64,000 bases of DNA, taken from assembly GCA_019055375.1 (NCBI GenBank), contig JAHQIW010007221.1, positions 1 through 64,000 of the forward strand, given 5' to 3'. Below, piece by piece: positions 1-10,726 of the stretch (positions are counted from its first letter, which is position 1; each line of letters starts with the position of its first letter). A program made the position numbers and the translations under genes. The notes under the pieces were generated by a model that searched no databases, was not told the DNA's origin, and saw only the letters and a program-made list of their open reading frames with translations. Origin of the DNA: Parelaphostrongylus tenuis (taxonomy: Eukaryota; Nematoda; Chromadorea; Rhabditida; Metastrongylidae).

Positions 1-2240
1 AAGATTGCATTTTAATTTGCTTCTTCCTAATCAAAAAGAACCGATCAACCAACAACGAATACAGTGAAAACATTGAGATCTAAAAAGAGTAACGAGCTTT
101 GAAAAGCTCTTCTGCAATAAAACTTCGTTGTCAGAGGCGAATAATTAGGTGCCACAGAGAATGGAAAATCAAAAACTTCAACAATAATCTTTTACAACAA
201 AAGTTCCAGTTTGATAAGGCAAAACGAGTACAAAACTTTGCGACCTTCTGTCGCAACCTCTGGCTGGTGCTGGTCGAATCGCTCGATTGGAGCTGTATCG
301 GGCAATTTCTTCCGAAGTGGGGGCACTCTCAAATAAGAACTTCACTTGAGAGCACCTCCTTTACATAAGGAGAGTTTTAAGGAGGGGTAGCGAGGTGTAA
401 TCGAGCAACCACTGACGTTGGAGAACGATGGCGTCTCGAGAACGCTTGAGACGGGCGCGATATTCTCACTGGAGCATGGTTTCTTTCAAGGATATGCCTC
501 GGTTGGACATGGGCTTCTAATTAAAACACGGTTCTCTTCCACTTATTGATTGCTGGTCAGCATAATGATTTGCAGGATTGCGAATATAATGTGGTCCAAA
601 TAAGTGAAAAGGCGTGAAAATAAAAGGTTTCATTGTGAAAATGAGAAGAAAAGCTTGAGAACTAATCATTATTTGAAGCTTCACGAAGTTGGTATATTTT
701 TCACGATCGATTGGTGGAAAAGTGAAATCTAGGGCATTAATAAGCGATGACTGAATCAGGAAAAACCAATCACCTTGTGATCTAGTCTAAGGACTACCTA
801 TGTTGTTCGCTTAGGGTGAGGTGTGAATCCACCCCATGTCGTGTGGTCAAATTAGCGATAGGTGTCACTGAAACCCAGGCTAGAAAAGCAGTCTGAGATA
901 AGGTGCCGTGTGGTTGGCTGTGTCAACGCGCTCTCCCTTTTTGCATTAACGGGTTTTTGGAATTCATCCAAAAAGCTTCTAGGGTTTTTCGCACTTTATT
1001 TTCATACATGCTACTCAAGAGTAATGTGTTTTGACAGGCCCAGAATGTCATATCTTTCGTTTTAGGTATTTTTGGGACTTCGCTTAAGACAACGTAGTGC
1101 CAGCTAGTTCAGTGTCAGTCTCTGTTTAGAAAGTAAATCTCCTCGCGGGACCGTGAACCAAAAGATACCGTAGAACTGTCGAAGCTGTAATGCTGAGGCA
1201 CGTGTCTTGCACTGTAAAAGTGTCCATAACACCTCGAAATATGTTATCTGAGTTCTAAACTAAACAAGTGCGGAAACGTTTTAGAAGCAGAATGTATTTT
1301 GGAACCGCGAAATTGTGAACGACTATGAGGGTGAGAGCACCTAAAACGCATCTGGTGGCATTAATGTTACACTATGTTCTTCATAGGGGAAACCAAAGTG
1401 ATCGAGTTCATCCTGTCTTCAAGTTCGGAGTCAAAAATTCTATAGGATAGCTCTCAAAGACTTTGAGATTGGTGCCATTGAATGGAAATGAATGAACAGG
1501 GTAGAAGTGACTCAATTTTCTACGGTTGAAAAACCAAATGAATACACATTTGCATATTCCGTGATTTTCTTTGCTTCAGCACACACAAGGTTTCTAATAC
1601 AAGTTTATTCTGCAGAAAGTAGTGCAATAGAGACGGTATCCGTGGCTAACGTTTCAGCAGTCTTGCCTTCCTCAGAGTCTGACTTGAAAGAGTCTAACTG
1701 ACCTACATCAACTTAGTTAAACACTTCCGTATTCAAAGCAGAAAAGAAGCAAAGGCGAGAAAGAAAGATAAAAAGAAAAAGAAAAGGAAAATATGTGAGT
1801 AATTTTAAATCATAAAATAATCAGCTAGATTTGACTCACCGTTTTGTTGTTATAGTGTCCACTATATATGTAGACAAGCAGCACTGTGTCTTACATGACC
1901 GAGGTGTGCGCTTGACTCAGATCCGTAAAAATCAACCAAAGATATGGCGCCAAATCATGCGTGATTAGGAGGCACTCATCTTTACGATTCATAGCAAGAT
2001 TTTTGGAATGGATTCAGAGCGCCTCAAGAACTTTGCGCGCCGTGGTTGTGCGTTCTTGCATAAGGATATTTACTTTTGCATCAAAGTCATCTCCTCATGT
2101 ATCCATGTCCTGCGCGCACTTAGTGGGGTAATTGGTCTAGAATTACGTTTTTCGTCAAGGTGTTCTTTTATACGAGACGTACGATACAATTTAGCAGTAA
2201 GTTGGGAAGAAATATATGTCATCGATCAAGAAGAAATTGT
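1..2240. other. Intergenic sequence, nothing assignable
   Basis: No open frame here resembles a known family, and none shows a convincing chain of splice sites. A purine-rich stretch lies near 1740-1795. I see no repeat shared with the rest of the window. The short open frames are what random AT-rich sequence would give. Confidence 0.5.
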
Positions 2241-2244
2241 CAAA

Positions 2245-3470
2245 CTGTCTACGACGAGAGCATGCTAGACGAAATCCTATCCAACCATTACTGTCAGATC
2301 AAGTATGATTCGACCGAAGACTATGAGCTGCTTGTCGAATAACTAAAAAGGTTTTATGACTTGTATTTCAAATGACTTAGTTTGAAATGAAAGAAAGAAT
2401 AACTTAGTTCCGCTCACTAAACCCTGAAGAGCCGATCGCATCTTCTCCACCACGATTGGGGTGGTCAAAAAGCTAAGGAAGCTGCAGCCTTGTCCAAATG
2501 CAACACAATTAGCTCAGTTAATATCAAATGCCAGCTGCAGAAGAGCTTTGCAGAAGGATCTACATCCGTATCTACAGGAGAAACTGTTGGAAGCAGCACA
2601 AGAAAGGTCTAGTTTGAAAAAGTGCCGTCGGAATCTGTTGTGATTACAGTGCTCCGCTGTCAGCGTTGACTAACGAAAATGGAGTCATGAAAGCGAGTAA
2701 ATGATTTGAAATTGATTAAAAAATGTTCTACACCAATCTTTACCGTTCCACCATCCCGTCTCGCACCCCGTAATCTCCACTGGGAAAAACCGCTTGGAAT
2801 TCTGTCTTCTGATGTTCGAGTCGCGAAAGAGAGCATGAAAAAAGAGACGCCTGCAGGATTTGATAACATCTCCTAGAATTTGTTGCGAGCCGGAGGCTAT
2901 TTACAAGTACTTCTCGCGGCGCATTTCACATCTTAGCTCTAGAAGGAAAAAATTTCAGACCAATGAATGACGTCTCGCACAGTCATCATCCATGAAGGGT
3001 TAACCGAAGGGATCTTTGCACCTATCTTTCAGTCTGCTTGTTAAACATACCGTACAAGCTTTTTTACAAAGATCATCCTTCTGTGCTTATCAAAAACATT
3101 GACTCAGGCAGAACCAGCTGAGCAAGCAGGATTTCGACAGGGATGTTGCTGCATGGACCACATCCAAACCGTGCCAAGGGTCATAGAAATCTCTCAAGAA
3201 TACCACCCTCCCTCAATCCTAACTTTCATCGACTACGAAAAAGCACCTGATAGCGTCGAAACGAACGCAGTGCTGTCAGCTCTTATCTATCAAGGAGTGG
3301 ATTCGTCTAACATAAGAACTTTATTAGACTACTATCAAAACTGTACCACGAAAATAGAGCTCTTTCATCGACCTATTAGCACACCCATTGAAACAGGGGT
3401 TCAATAAGGCGATGCCATATCGCCAAAGCTTATCGCTCGCATTGCCGAGGATAACGAAGTCGCCTGATTG
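2245..3470 (+). mobile_element. RTE-type non-LTR retrotransposon relic (linker and RT)
   Basis: This is a decayed piece of an RTE ORF covering the region after the endonuclease and the first half of the reverse transcriptase. Recognisable stretches are LKKCRRNLL near 2610-2640 (linker), the degraded thumb-proximal part around 2700-2900, and the RT block at 3099-3420 with AEQAGFRQG, a FIDYEKA palm motif A (normally FxDxxKAFD) and RPISTPIETGVQ. The block ends in a stop where the family has VRQGDTISPKL; GDAISPKL follows directly after the stop. Several stops and frame changes make it non-functional. It stops at about 3470 against an oppositely oriented RTE fragment. Identification rests on family knowledge of hookworm-type RTE elements. 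Confidence 0.88.
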
Positions 3471-4500
3471 TGATGAGGAAGGCATGTGCATTGATGGGCA
3501 GCTTCTCACCCTCTTCATTCCATTCTAGTCTGTGGGTTCCTATGTGTCGTTCTTCACACGTTCTTCTAGGTCCAATTTTTGCGTTGAAATCTCCGACAAT
3601 GACCTTGAAGATTGCATGATCTTCTCTGAAGAATTTTTCGAGGTCCATAGAACGCTTCGACTTCGTCTTCGTCATAGCTTAATGTTGTTGCATAAGCAAC
3701 GAAGATGGTCAAAGCCAGAGCCACATCGTTTCAATCCGTCATCGTCCGATACGTGTTGCTAGATGTTCAAACGAATCAATGCTCGCGGTCAAATTCGATT
3801 TGACGTGGACGCCAACGCCTCCGACACCTCTACGATCGAATGTACCAAGGAACAGTTCTTCTCCGGTGTCATAAACAGCGTGAAAAGGATGGCGCCTTTT
3901 CGTCTCAGCCAGGCCAATGACGTCGTACCTTATTGTTTTTGCTTGAATCGATAGACCTTCTACAGCGAATTCGTGGGCAAGGGTTCTTGCATTGTAGGTA
4001 CAGATCGTCATTTTAGCCCGTTTTCGATCCTGGCAGCCTGGTTCGGCTCTGAGATTTGAGGAGCCTCTCCATATTCGTCGTACCTGGTGCTACCGTCCCA
4101 GAGGCTCTTTCGGGGTCAGGGGAATGAGGCCCATATTTGTTACTGTTTTTGGCATTTTAATATTCCTCGTAGCGCTGGTCAGGCTCTAAGCGTGCAGCTG
4201 GGTACTCACGAGTTGCTTGACAGTCTTTGTCGGAGGAGCGGGAGGAGCTTATTTGTTGGAGGCGACTCCTAACCTCCTCCCATGTACTTCCCAGCCGCCT
4301 GATTGCAGGCTTTTGGCCGACTTGACTCGTAGAAATAGAGTTTCTGTCAAATCGGAGCTACAGAAGCTGGGGTGGTCTTCCTTGAATCCACCTGCCTCTC
4401 TGGGAAGCACATGTCGCTTTTGGTTCACGTTTATTCCCCTATCCACCACCTGGGGACGAGCCACGTGCCCTCGCGACTAACCGGGCGGGATCCCTCAAAG
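3450..4500 (-). mobile_element. RTE retrotransposon 5' end: UTR and endonuclease relic
   Basis: Read on the minus strand from about 4500, the sequence starts with a GC-richer 5' leader. From 4011 it enters an apurinic endonuclease domain beginning MTICTYNARTLA. The catalytic ETKRRHP and the segment GVGGVGVHVKSN follow. After a frame disruption near 3740-3675 come VIVGDFNAKIGPRR and THRLEWNEEGE. These match the N-terminal EN domain of RTE elements. It is broken by a stop and a frameshift and ends near 3450, before the catalytic histidine region. GC content exceeds that of the flanks, as expected for a relatively recent copy. Confidence 0.88.
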
Positions 4501-4976
4501 ACGGAGGTCCATGGAAGAGTCATCATAGATAACAAGAAATGAAGAACAGCTAGTAAATTATCAAAAATGATGATGCATGCTTTATTCGGTGTATGTTCAT
4601 CGAAATCTCTCATTCTAACTAATCTTATAATGATCATCAGAGTTGAGGTACGTGAGAAAAGGTTGAGAACTTATGGATAGTGGGAGCATTCTGAATTTAG
4701 AGGGCAACCGTCTTTGAATGGAATGCTTAGAACATCGGCACTATGCAAATATTGGTTAGAAAAATGTGTGCTTAGAGAAGTATTCTTGGTACTTTTTCCC
4801 TTTCAATGCCCATATTCGAAGAGAGGTATTTTTTTATTCGCTTTCGAGGTTTTAGTAATATTCGACAGCTTAAGTGCTGAGAATCTGAGTGTGTGTTTTA
4901 TTTTCAAATGGTTTTTATATTTTGCTGTAGAGGTGAAGTAAAGTTTTCAGTACTTATATGTATATTTATTAGTCTA

Positions 4977-5808
4977 TCTCATTTGCTCGACAGGATCTTT
5001 TCATAGGAGTTTTATTCATCATTGAAAAACTTGAATTTTTGGTTGATAATCGTTGCCGATTCTTCAAAGCACCCTTTCATAACGCTGTAGCATCCAGAAT
5101 AAGATTTCGGCTCTCACTCTCCCTTCGCCTTCATTCTTATTACGCGTGTATACCGCTGAAAGCACGAAAGGCGTATCAGCGTGTGGACAATTTTCCGTAG
5201 CATCAGAATCTACGATTTTATCAGAAGTCTCTGTCGATGTGTTGAAAAATCTGTTAATGAATAACAACATTTCAAACGCTATCGGTCGTTCCTCCCAGAC
5301 GCCTTTCTCGGTTCTGTGAGCTGGTCGGTAGCCAAATCGCTGAGAAGGTTCATATCCAAGTAAAATAGAAGGGTAACCACAGCAACGACATGCCGGTAAG
5401 ACAATCTGATGAATATAATGAAGGGACAGCGATGACCTGTTGGTATGATAATCGCCTAATCTGTCGTGTATCTCGACAGTGATCTAGCGCAATATGCGTT
5501 GAATTGGCGGCAACTTTTGTTATTTTGATGAAAACATTCCTACCGCATCGGCAGAAATTTTACATGAAAGCGCATGATTTTGATATAGCGGAATTCTGTG
5601 CTCGCACATATGCTTGTCGTGCTTCCAGCGATTTATGCCCTAGTAAAGATGAAGGCGAAAAGCGAGTGAGAAACAAAGTTTGTTTTTGGACGCGACAGCG
5701 TCACAGAGGGGTAAATCGAAAACTGCGATGTATAGTTTGTAGACAGAGATTTGAGCTTTGGGTCAAGTACAAATGCTTCCATAAAATCTTCCTGTCCATC
5801 AAATGAGA
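4977..5808. repeat. Large imperfect inverted repeat
   Basis: The left arm 4977-5271 and the reverse complement of 5509-5808 align along their full length: TCTCATTTG-CGACAGGA begins both, then TTCGCCTTCAT and GAAAGCACG-type blocks recur in the same order. The spacer is about 237 bp. The arms are clearly diverged. The sequence resembles the iterated repeat found again near 21.4, 24.9, 37.1 and 45.1 kb. It could be a fold-back transposon or an inverted duplication; no transposase is visible. Confidence 0.7.
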
Positions 5809-6429
5809 TTGGCTCAAATATTTGTCGCCATTTAACAGTATAAGTACCAAATTTTCTTTCACACTCAACCGTCTTTCGCTGGACAAAGGTTTTCATTCGA
5901 ACTTTCAATAACTATTCTATAGCAGAAATCTCAACGATCTCAAATATAAGCTTAGCTTTTGAGAGCAACGCTTTAATGCGCTGTTACAGCTAAAAAACCT
6001 ATTCAGTTTCACACTCGGCGCCCTGTCGTTCGCGCAACGCAGTTTACACTGGGCGAGCGATGCGCGCCCAGTGTAAAATTCATCTTTGTTGAAAGCCAAA
6101 CACATCTTCAAAATTTAAAAGATTTGCGCTATTAATGGGCCGGGAGAGTCTGAGAGAAAAGCCGTGTCTAGCAAAAAATACTCAGATATGCAATACAGTT
6201 TTGATCCTGCTGTTACAGCTCGCAAAGATAAATTTTTTTCAAAGACAGACGCACTATTGAAATTCTCGAGATTCGAGCTATCAGATATATTAGAATTTGA
6301 GGGTCGTCCTAAGAAAACACTCGAAACGAAAGCACAGATTAGGGCAGTTTGTGAGAATTTTCAAACATCTCTGTGTGATTTCAAAAAAAACTCTTACAGC
6401 AAAGCTAGTTAAAGAGCAACAGTTTCGTT

Positions 6430-6880
6430 TTACTCTTTGGATATCAAATGACGACGATGGAGAGCTTCGAATTTTGATATGCTGTTGCTGGAAGCCACAA
6501 CTTTAGACAAGAGATGCAGCGAAGGAGCTCTGTGATGCACGAAGGTGAACGAACCATGAGTCATGTGACTAATACAAAGTGGTACACACGATTTAAACGT
6601 GGTGATCTCGCTCTCGAAGACCGTCTCCGTTCCACAGGCCATTGAAATTGGGCGATGGAGATCTGTAAGCAGCTTTATATGCATAACAATCATCAAGCAC
6701 TCCTGAATCGGCCACAAGACTTAACGGCGATCAAAAGACGCTCTAGAAATAATTCCAATAACTTGACTTTGTCCACGAGAACCCTTGCCAATATCCGTGG
6801 GAACTGACTGAAACTCAAGCCATTAACAGCGTTGGAGTTTGCCCTCACTTGTTAGAGAGCCTATTGAACGATCGATTGTG
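6430..6880 (+). mobile_element. mariner transposase N-terminal relic
   Basis: Around 6490-6680 the plus strand translates, with stops and frame changes, to the mariner DNA-binding region. Traces of the pattern TVSH-T-KWF-RF--GDLSLED are visible, followed by the GRP-EI-like segment near 6640. The same sub-family occurs at 43990-44660, sharing the AGGCC-ATGAA-TTGG stretch. The catalytic core is not recognisable after about 6750. It is a dead fragment. Confidence 0.65.
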
Positions 6881-6899
6881 GAAATCTTCATTTTATTTT

Positions 6900-7940
6900 T
6901 TTTTTCCATTATTTTGTTCTAGTTTGGAAAATAAGTATTGCTTCTCTTAAATGAATTTGCGCATAAACTTTAAATTTTCAACGGCTCTTAAGGAACTTTT
7001 TTCTCATCTCAATATTTGATGAAGGTTAGAAAAAAGCCTAAGCTATACCCAGCAGATTTCATGACACGTGACCCGTGACACAATTTGGATGCATTTTAAG
7101 CAGTAAAATCTTTTTAGGAATCTCTCTTGTTGAACTGGCTATGCCTCATCCAAGATTTTTATTCATGCAAGGAGTTGGTCTTCGTGCAAAGCATGTGGTA
7201 TAACACTCAACAAACACACCAGACGGTAGTACAAAGATCTCTTCTATCACCTTTCAGGTGGGATGACTGCACGCGATGTCCTCCACCAGAACGGACTTTT
7301 TTCTTCTAAAGATATGATGTCATGTTTTGCGAGAAGTGCATGCAAATTGTAGCCACCAGCTCTAATTAAATCGAAACGATATTATCAAGTTCTGCACCTG
7401 TGCCTCTCTTCGCGTTTTCAGTTGAAACGTGGAACCTCGAACGCTACACTATTGGATGATTTTGCACCATTGAGGACTTCGGCGCCCAAGACGGGGTCGT
7501 GGAACGGCGAGGATTGCTGTATCACTTATCCGAAGCGACGGATGTACTAATGATCTGATCTTCACTCGATATGACGTGCAGCGGAACATGAAATTTGAAA
7601 GGATTTCCACAACAGTTCTTCACACTAGATCGCTTTTGTGTTGCTTCCAGTGCCTTTTTTGTTTGTGCCAGTACAAATTTTCCTCCAAAAATCTTTTGCA
7701 CCTGTAATTTATCATCAGTCTAGTTGGTGTGTTGCAGTAAGATCAACCACACATCCTTTTCTGGTTGAGCCAGTAGCACGAAGTATGTAAGAATAATAAA
7801 TTTAGTCGGGTACCGCTTCGATATGTTTCGCCCTCTTCAGAGCCGATGATTCGAGCCGATTAGCTACAGTCGTCTGTCAAAAGATACCATCAATAACAAT
7901 AATGTCGAAAAAATCCGCTAACTCATGATGTTCTCCTTAC
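6900..7940. other. Gene-free stretch
   Basis: No supported gene. A T-rich run lies at 6890-6910. Near 7820-7850 the minus strand contains GGCTCTGAAGAGGGCGAAAC, a motif reminiscent of the hammerhead-like D motifs described elsewhere, but stem II would be only a few bases. Confidence 0.4.
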
Positions 7941-7949
7941 CATTATGAA

Positions 7950-9020
7950 TGCTTATGGAAGCCTACAGTCCGAAAGTCACAAGACAGGCGTCGTTCGGAA
8001 ACATTCGAGTGATACGCCAACGTGGAATCGCACGAGCAGCAGGCAGCCAAAACCTCACTCTTGAACTTCCAAACGCCACAAAAAAGTGGTAAAAGAAGAT
8101 CACACAGAGATGAACAGGTTTTTTAGCATAAGCTAAGAAAAGCACTCGAAAGCCCACCGACGCTTCGCCAGTCCAAGACCAGAATGATTCAGACGTCGTG
8201 ACGAAACAGTTATAGCTTTAGATGGGCAATGGAAGAAAACATTCACGATTATTACTCAGATGTCTCTAATAACCACGTTCTCTAACCGTCTTATAAAATA
8301 AGGTGGATGAATTTTTTTACTCCACTAGTTCTTCCTTTTGGAGGTCCACATGCCATTTAGTAGGTGAAGAATGGAACAACAGCTAATCCATACAGGAAGA
8401 GACCAGAGCACGTAAAAAAGCCTAACGCGGTTTCTTCATTAAGACATGGTTGAGGTCTTCACTCCTTACCAGTCAGGTTGCAAGTTTCCAGTCAAAGGTG
8501 AACCAGCAGGATCGTTTTGTAGTTCAAAAAGGGAGACCTTCATGACATAGGCATTTATCGTTCAATCTGCTTGCTGTCCGCCGTGTATTAACTTATCAGC
8601 CTAATCAAAATCAACAAATTTGAAGGAACAATGGGCGAACGACAGCTATGAGGACCAGAGTTTTGTAAAGGATATCTTTATATGGACTATGTCCAAACGA
8701 TCACAAAATTCGTTGAGGTTTTGTGAAAGCACAAGGTTCGCTTTGGTTCACTTTCATCCTGAACAAGCTAATTCAGTTGGAACAGAGGCAGTTATAGGAG
8801 CTCTGGGTATCCAGGGCATCCAAACACAAAGCATATGAGTTTTTGAAAGTCGTATATAGGTTTTACAACCAAAATATTTCTGTTCTATAACGATACTGAC
8901 TTCGCCATAAGGAGACTTTTAATGGTCAGTTCCACTTCTCCAAAATTACACTACCATCTTCAAGAACGTTATGCGAAGAATAGAATAGAACAACATGGCA
9001 ATCAAATCATGGCCGGAAAT
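7950..9020 (+). mobile_element. RTE retrotransposon relic, heavily decayed
   Basis: Conceptual translation across frames recovers the RTE order. A linker block IRQRGIARAAGSQNL lies near 8005-8065. Then come QKGRPS near 8525-8545 (family KKGD), the RPICLLS equivalent near 8558-8580, EQANSVGTEAVIGALGIQG near 8760-8820, and a KVVYRFYNQNIS block near 8845-8880. Nearly every block is in a different frame with stops, so this copy is old. The subfamily resembles the copy at 17960-19311. Confidence 0.8.
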
Positions 9021-9244
9021 TAGAACACTTTCTCTGAAGTGATGATGTCACCCATATACTCAGTGGGACAATATTTGGTCGACATTGACACACTCAAAAG
9101 CGATACTTCAGAGGAACGGATTGGTTTTCTCTATTTCTTTCATGTTCGCGGAATGAATGTCTCTGGACACCTGCAGTGTTATTATAATCAAGAGGTCGAA
9201 ATATTAAACGGACTGATTCAAGCATTAAACGGGTGGAAGTAATC

Positions 9245-9405
9245 GTTTATGAGCTATGGGCCCGGGGGATGTCGGGTTCTCCCGATAGGATTGGCTAAAG
9301 ACGAAAGGCCTGCCCGACTGACGAGGCTGCAAGGGCGAAGCACGTGTGTCGGGCGGTACAGGAGCCCATTGCAGATCAAATGTCATGTTGGCTCAAATAA
9401 TAATT
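9245..9405 (+). repeat. Dispersed repeat family B with dead hammerhead motif
   Basis: This is a copy of the repeat that also occurs at 16.1-16.5, 22.6-23.15, 40.6-40.9 and 63.6-63.8 kb. The hammerhead-like block is 9312-9354 (43 nt): stem I GCCCGA with TCGGGC and core CTGACGA. The second core motif reads GAAG instead of GAAA, and the cleavage dinucleotide reads TG instead of TA, so it should not self-cleave. It shares its GC-rich upstream part with the 63.6-kb copy. Confidence 0.75.
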
Positions 9406-10720
9406 ATCCGCTCCGTAGAGATCTAAGTTTTTTTTGCATTTTAATTGTAAAAAAATTAGTTCTGCTGTACTGTAGGCTTGGGCTTTGCATTTTCATTCTA
9501 TTACCCTATAGTGATAGAAGTAATTTGTTCAAAATTTTCTCGATTACCAAGGTCCAGAGAGATTATGGAAGATGGATTTTTGCATAAAAGCGTATTGTAC
9601 TGGAAATGATTGATTGCAGTCTGACATAATAAGTTTACTTTAGTGGTTGTTGATTGCTACAAAGGCTGGCATTCATTACACCAATCCGTTTACTTTGAAA
9701 GCAGTTACTTACGCACTACGGTTTTTTACGGTTGCATTGCATTGAATAGAGAAGTTGTTAAAATAAAAACTAGTATACCAGACCTCGGCTCAAATAATAG
9801 CTTCCCACATTTGGTAGAATACAACCAACTATTTTCAGACAAACCATGGAATCAATATTGAAAAGTGTGGGGCAATAGTGAGTGAATCATGGCTAAGGAA
9901 AACATACAGAGATGTCTCAGCGTCTTATGAAGCCCCTTTTGAGTTTAGCGGCGTTCAGTTGACTTCTTTGTACTGACAGTGTAAGACACAGACTGTTGCC
10001 ATGAAGAGTATACTTTAATATAACGCATGCGTCATAGAAAGAGAACATCGATGGGCACGACATTTTTCTAATTCGCGAAGGAGAAATGCCATGTACCTGG
10101 ATGTGACAATCACACAAAATTAGTTGTCGAAGTCCATATATGAAGACTGAAGGACTTTCATGCTAAAAAGTAATCTGCGTCGTAAGTATCAGTGAACAAT
10201 TGCCATCAAAACCACTTCTTTTCGGGTTTCTTAGATATTACATCAACAAAATTATGTAAGAGGATTATAAGTTATAACTTGTTCTTTCGTTGACTTGCAA
10301 ACTATAACTTTAGGGATATATATATAATACTTATTCATTAGTGAAATTAAACTCCATGAAAACATTGTCTCTTTACTAATTCGTCTACATTCAGTCCAGC
10401 GTTACTCCGCTAGTGATGCTTGAAATACACAATACGTTTTTGGTGTTAGACTTAATCAAGAACATTAATGATGAATTCTTCTTCGTTCACGTAATCACAC
10501 AGATGTTCGATTTATTCTCATTGTTGTAAGAAATTGAACTGCTACTGGAGTTCGTTTCCAAGCTTTCATCCTTCGACCTGTCAGATTTCCGTGATGATAG
10601 AATCTCATGAGAAAACCTGAAGTAGGTAGAATATGATAAAGCGGTAGAAGCAAGATGAATTGTGATCTTTTCAATTGGTCATTCTCTATAAAAAGACAGA
10701 GCGCAGTGTGTTAAAGGAAT
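9406..10720. other. Intergenic, downstream side of the Ras-like gene
   Basis: No gene or repeat supported. The 3' untranslated region of the Ras-like gene must start below 10727 on the minus strand, but I see no clean AATAAA in the next 150 bases. Confidence 0.4.
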
Positions 10721-10726
10721 ATATTA

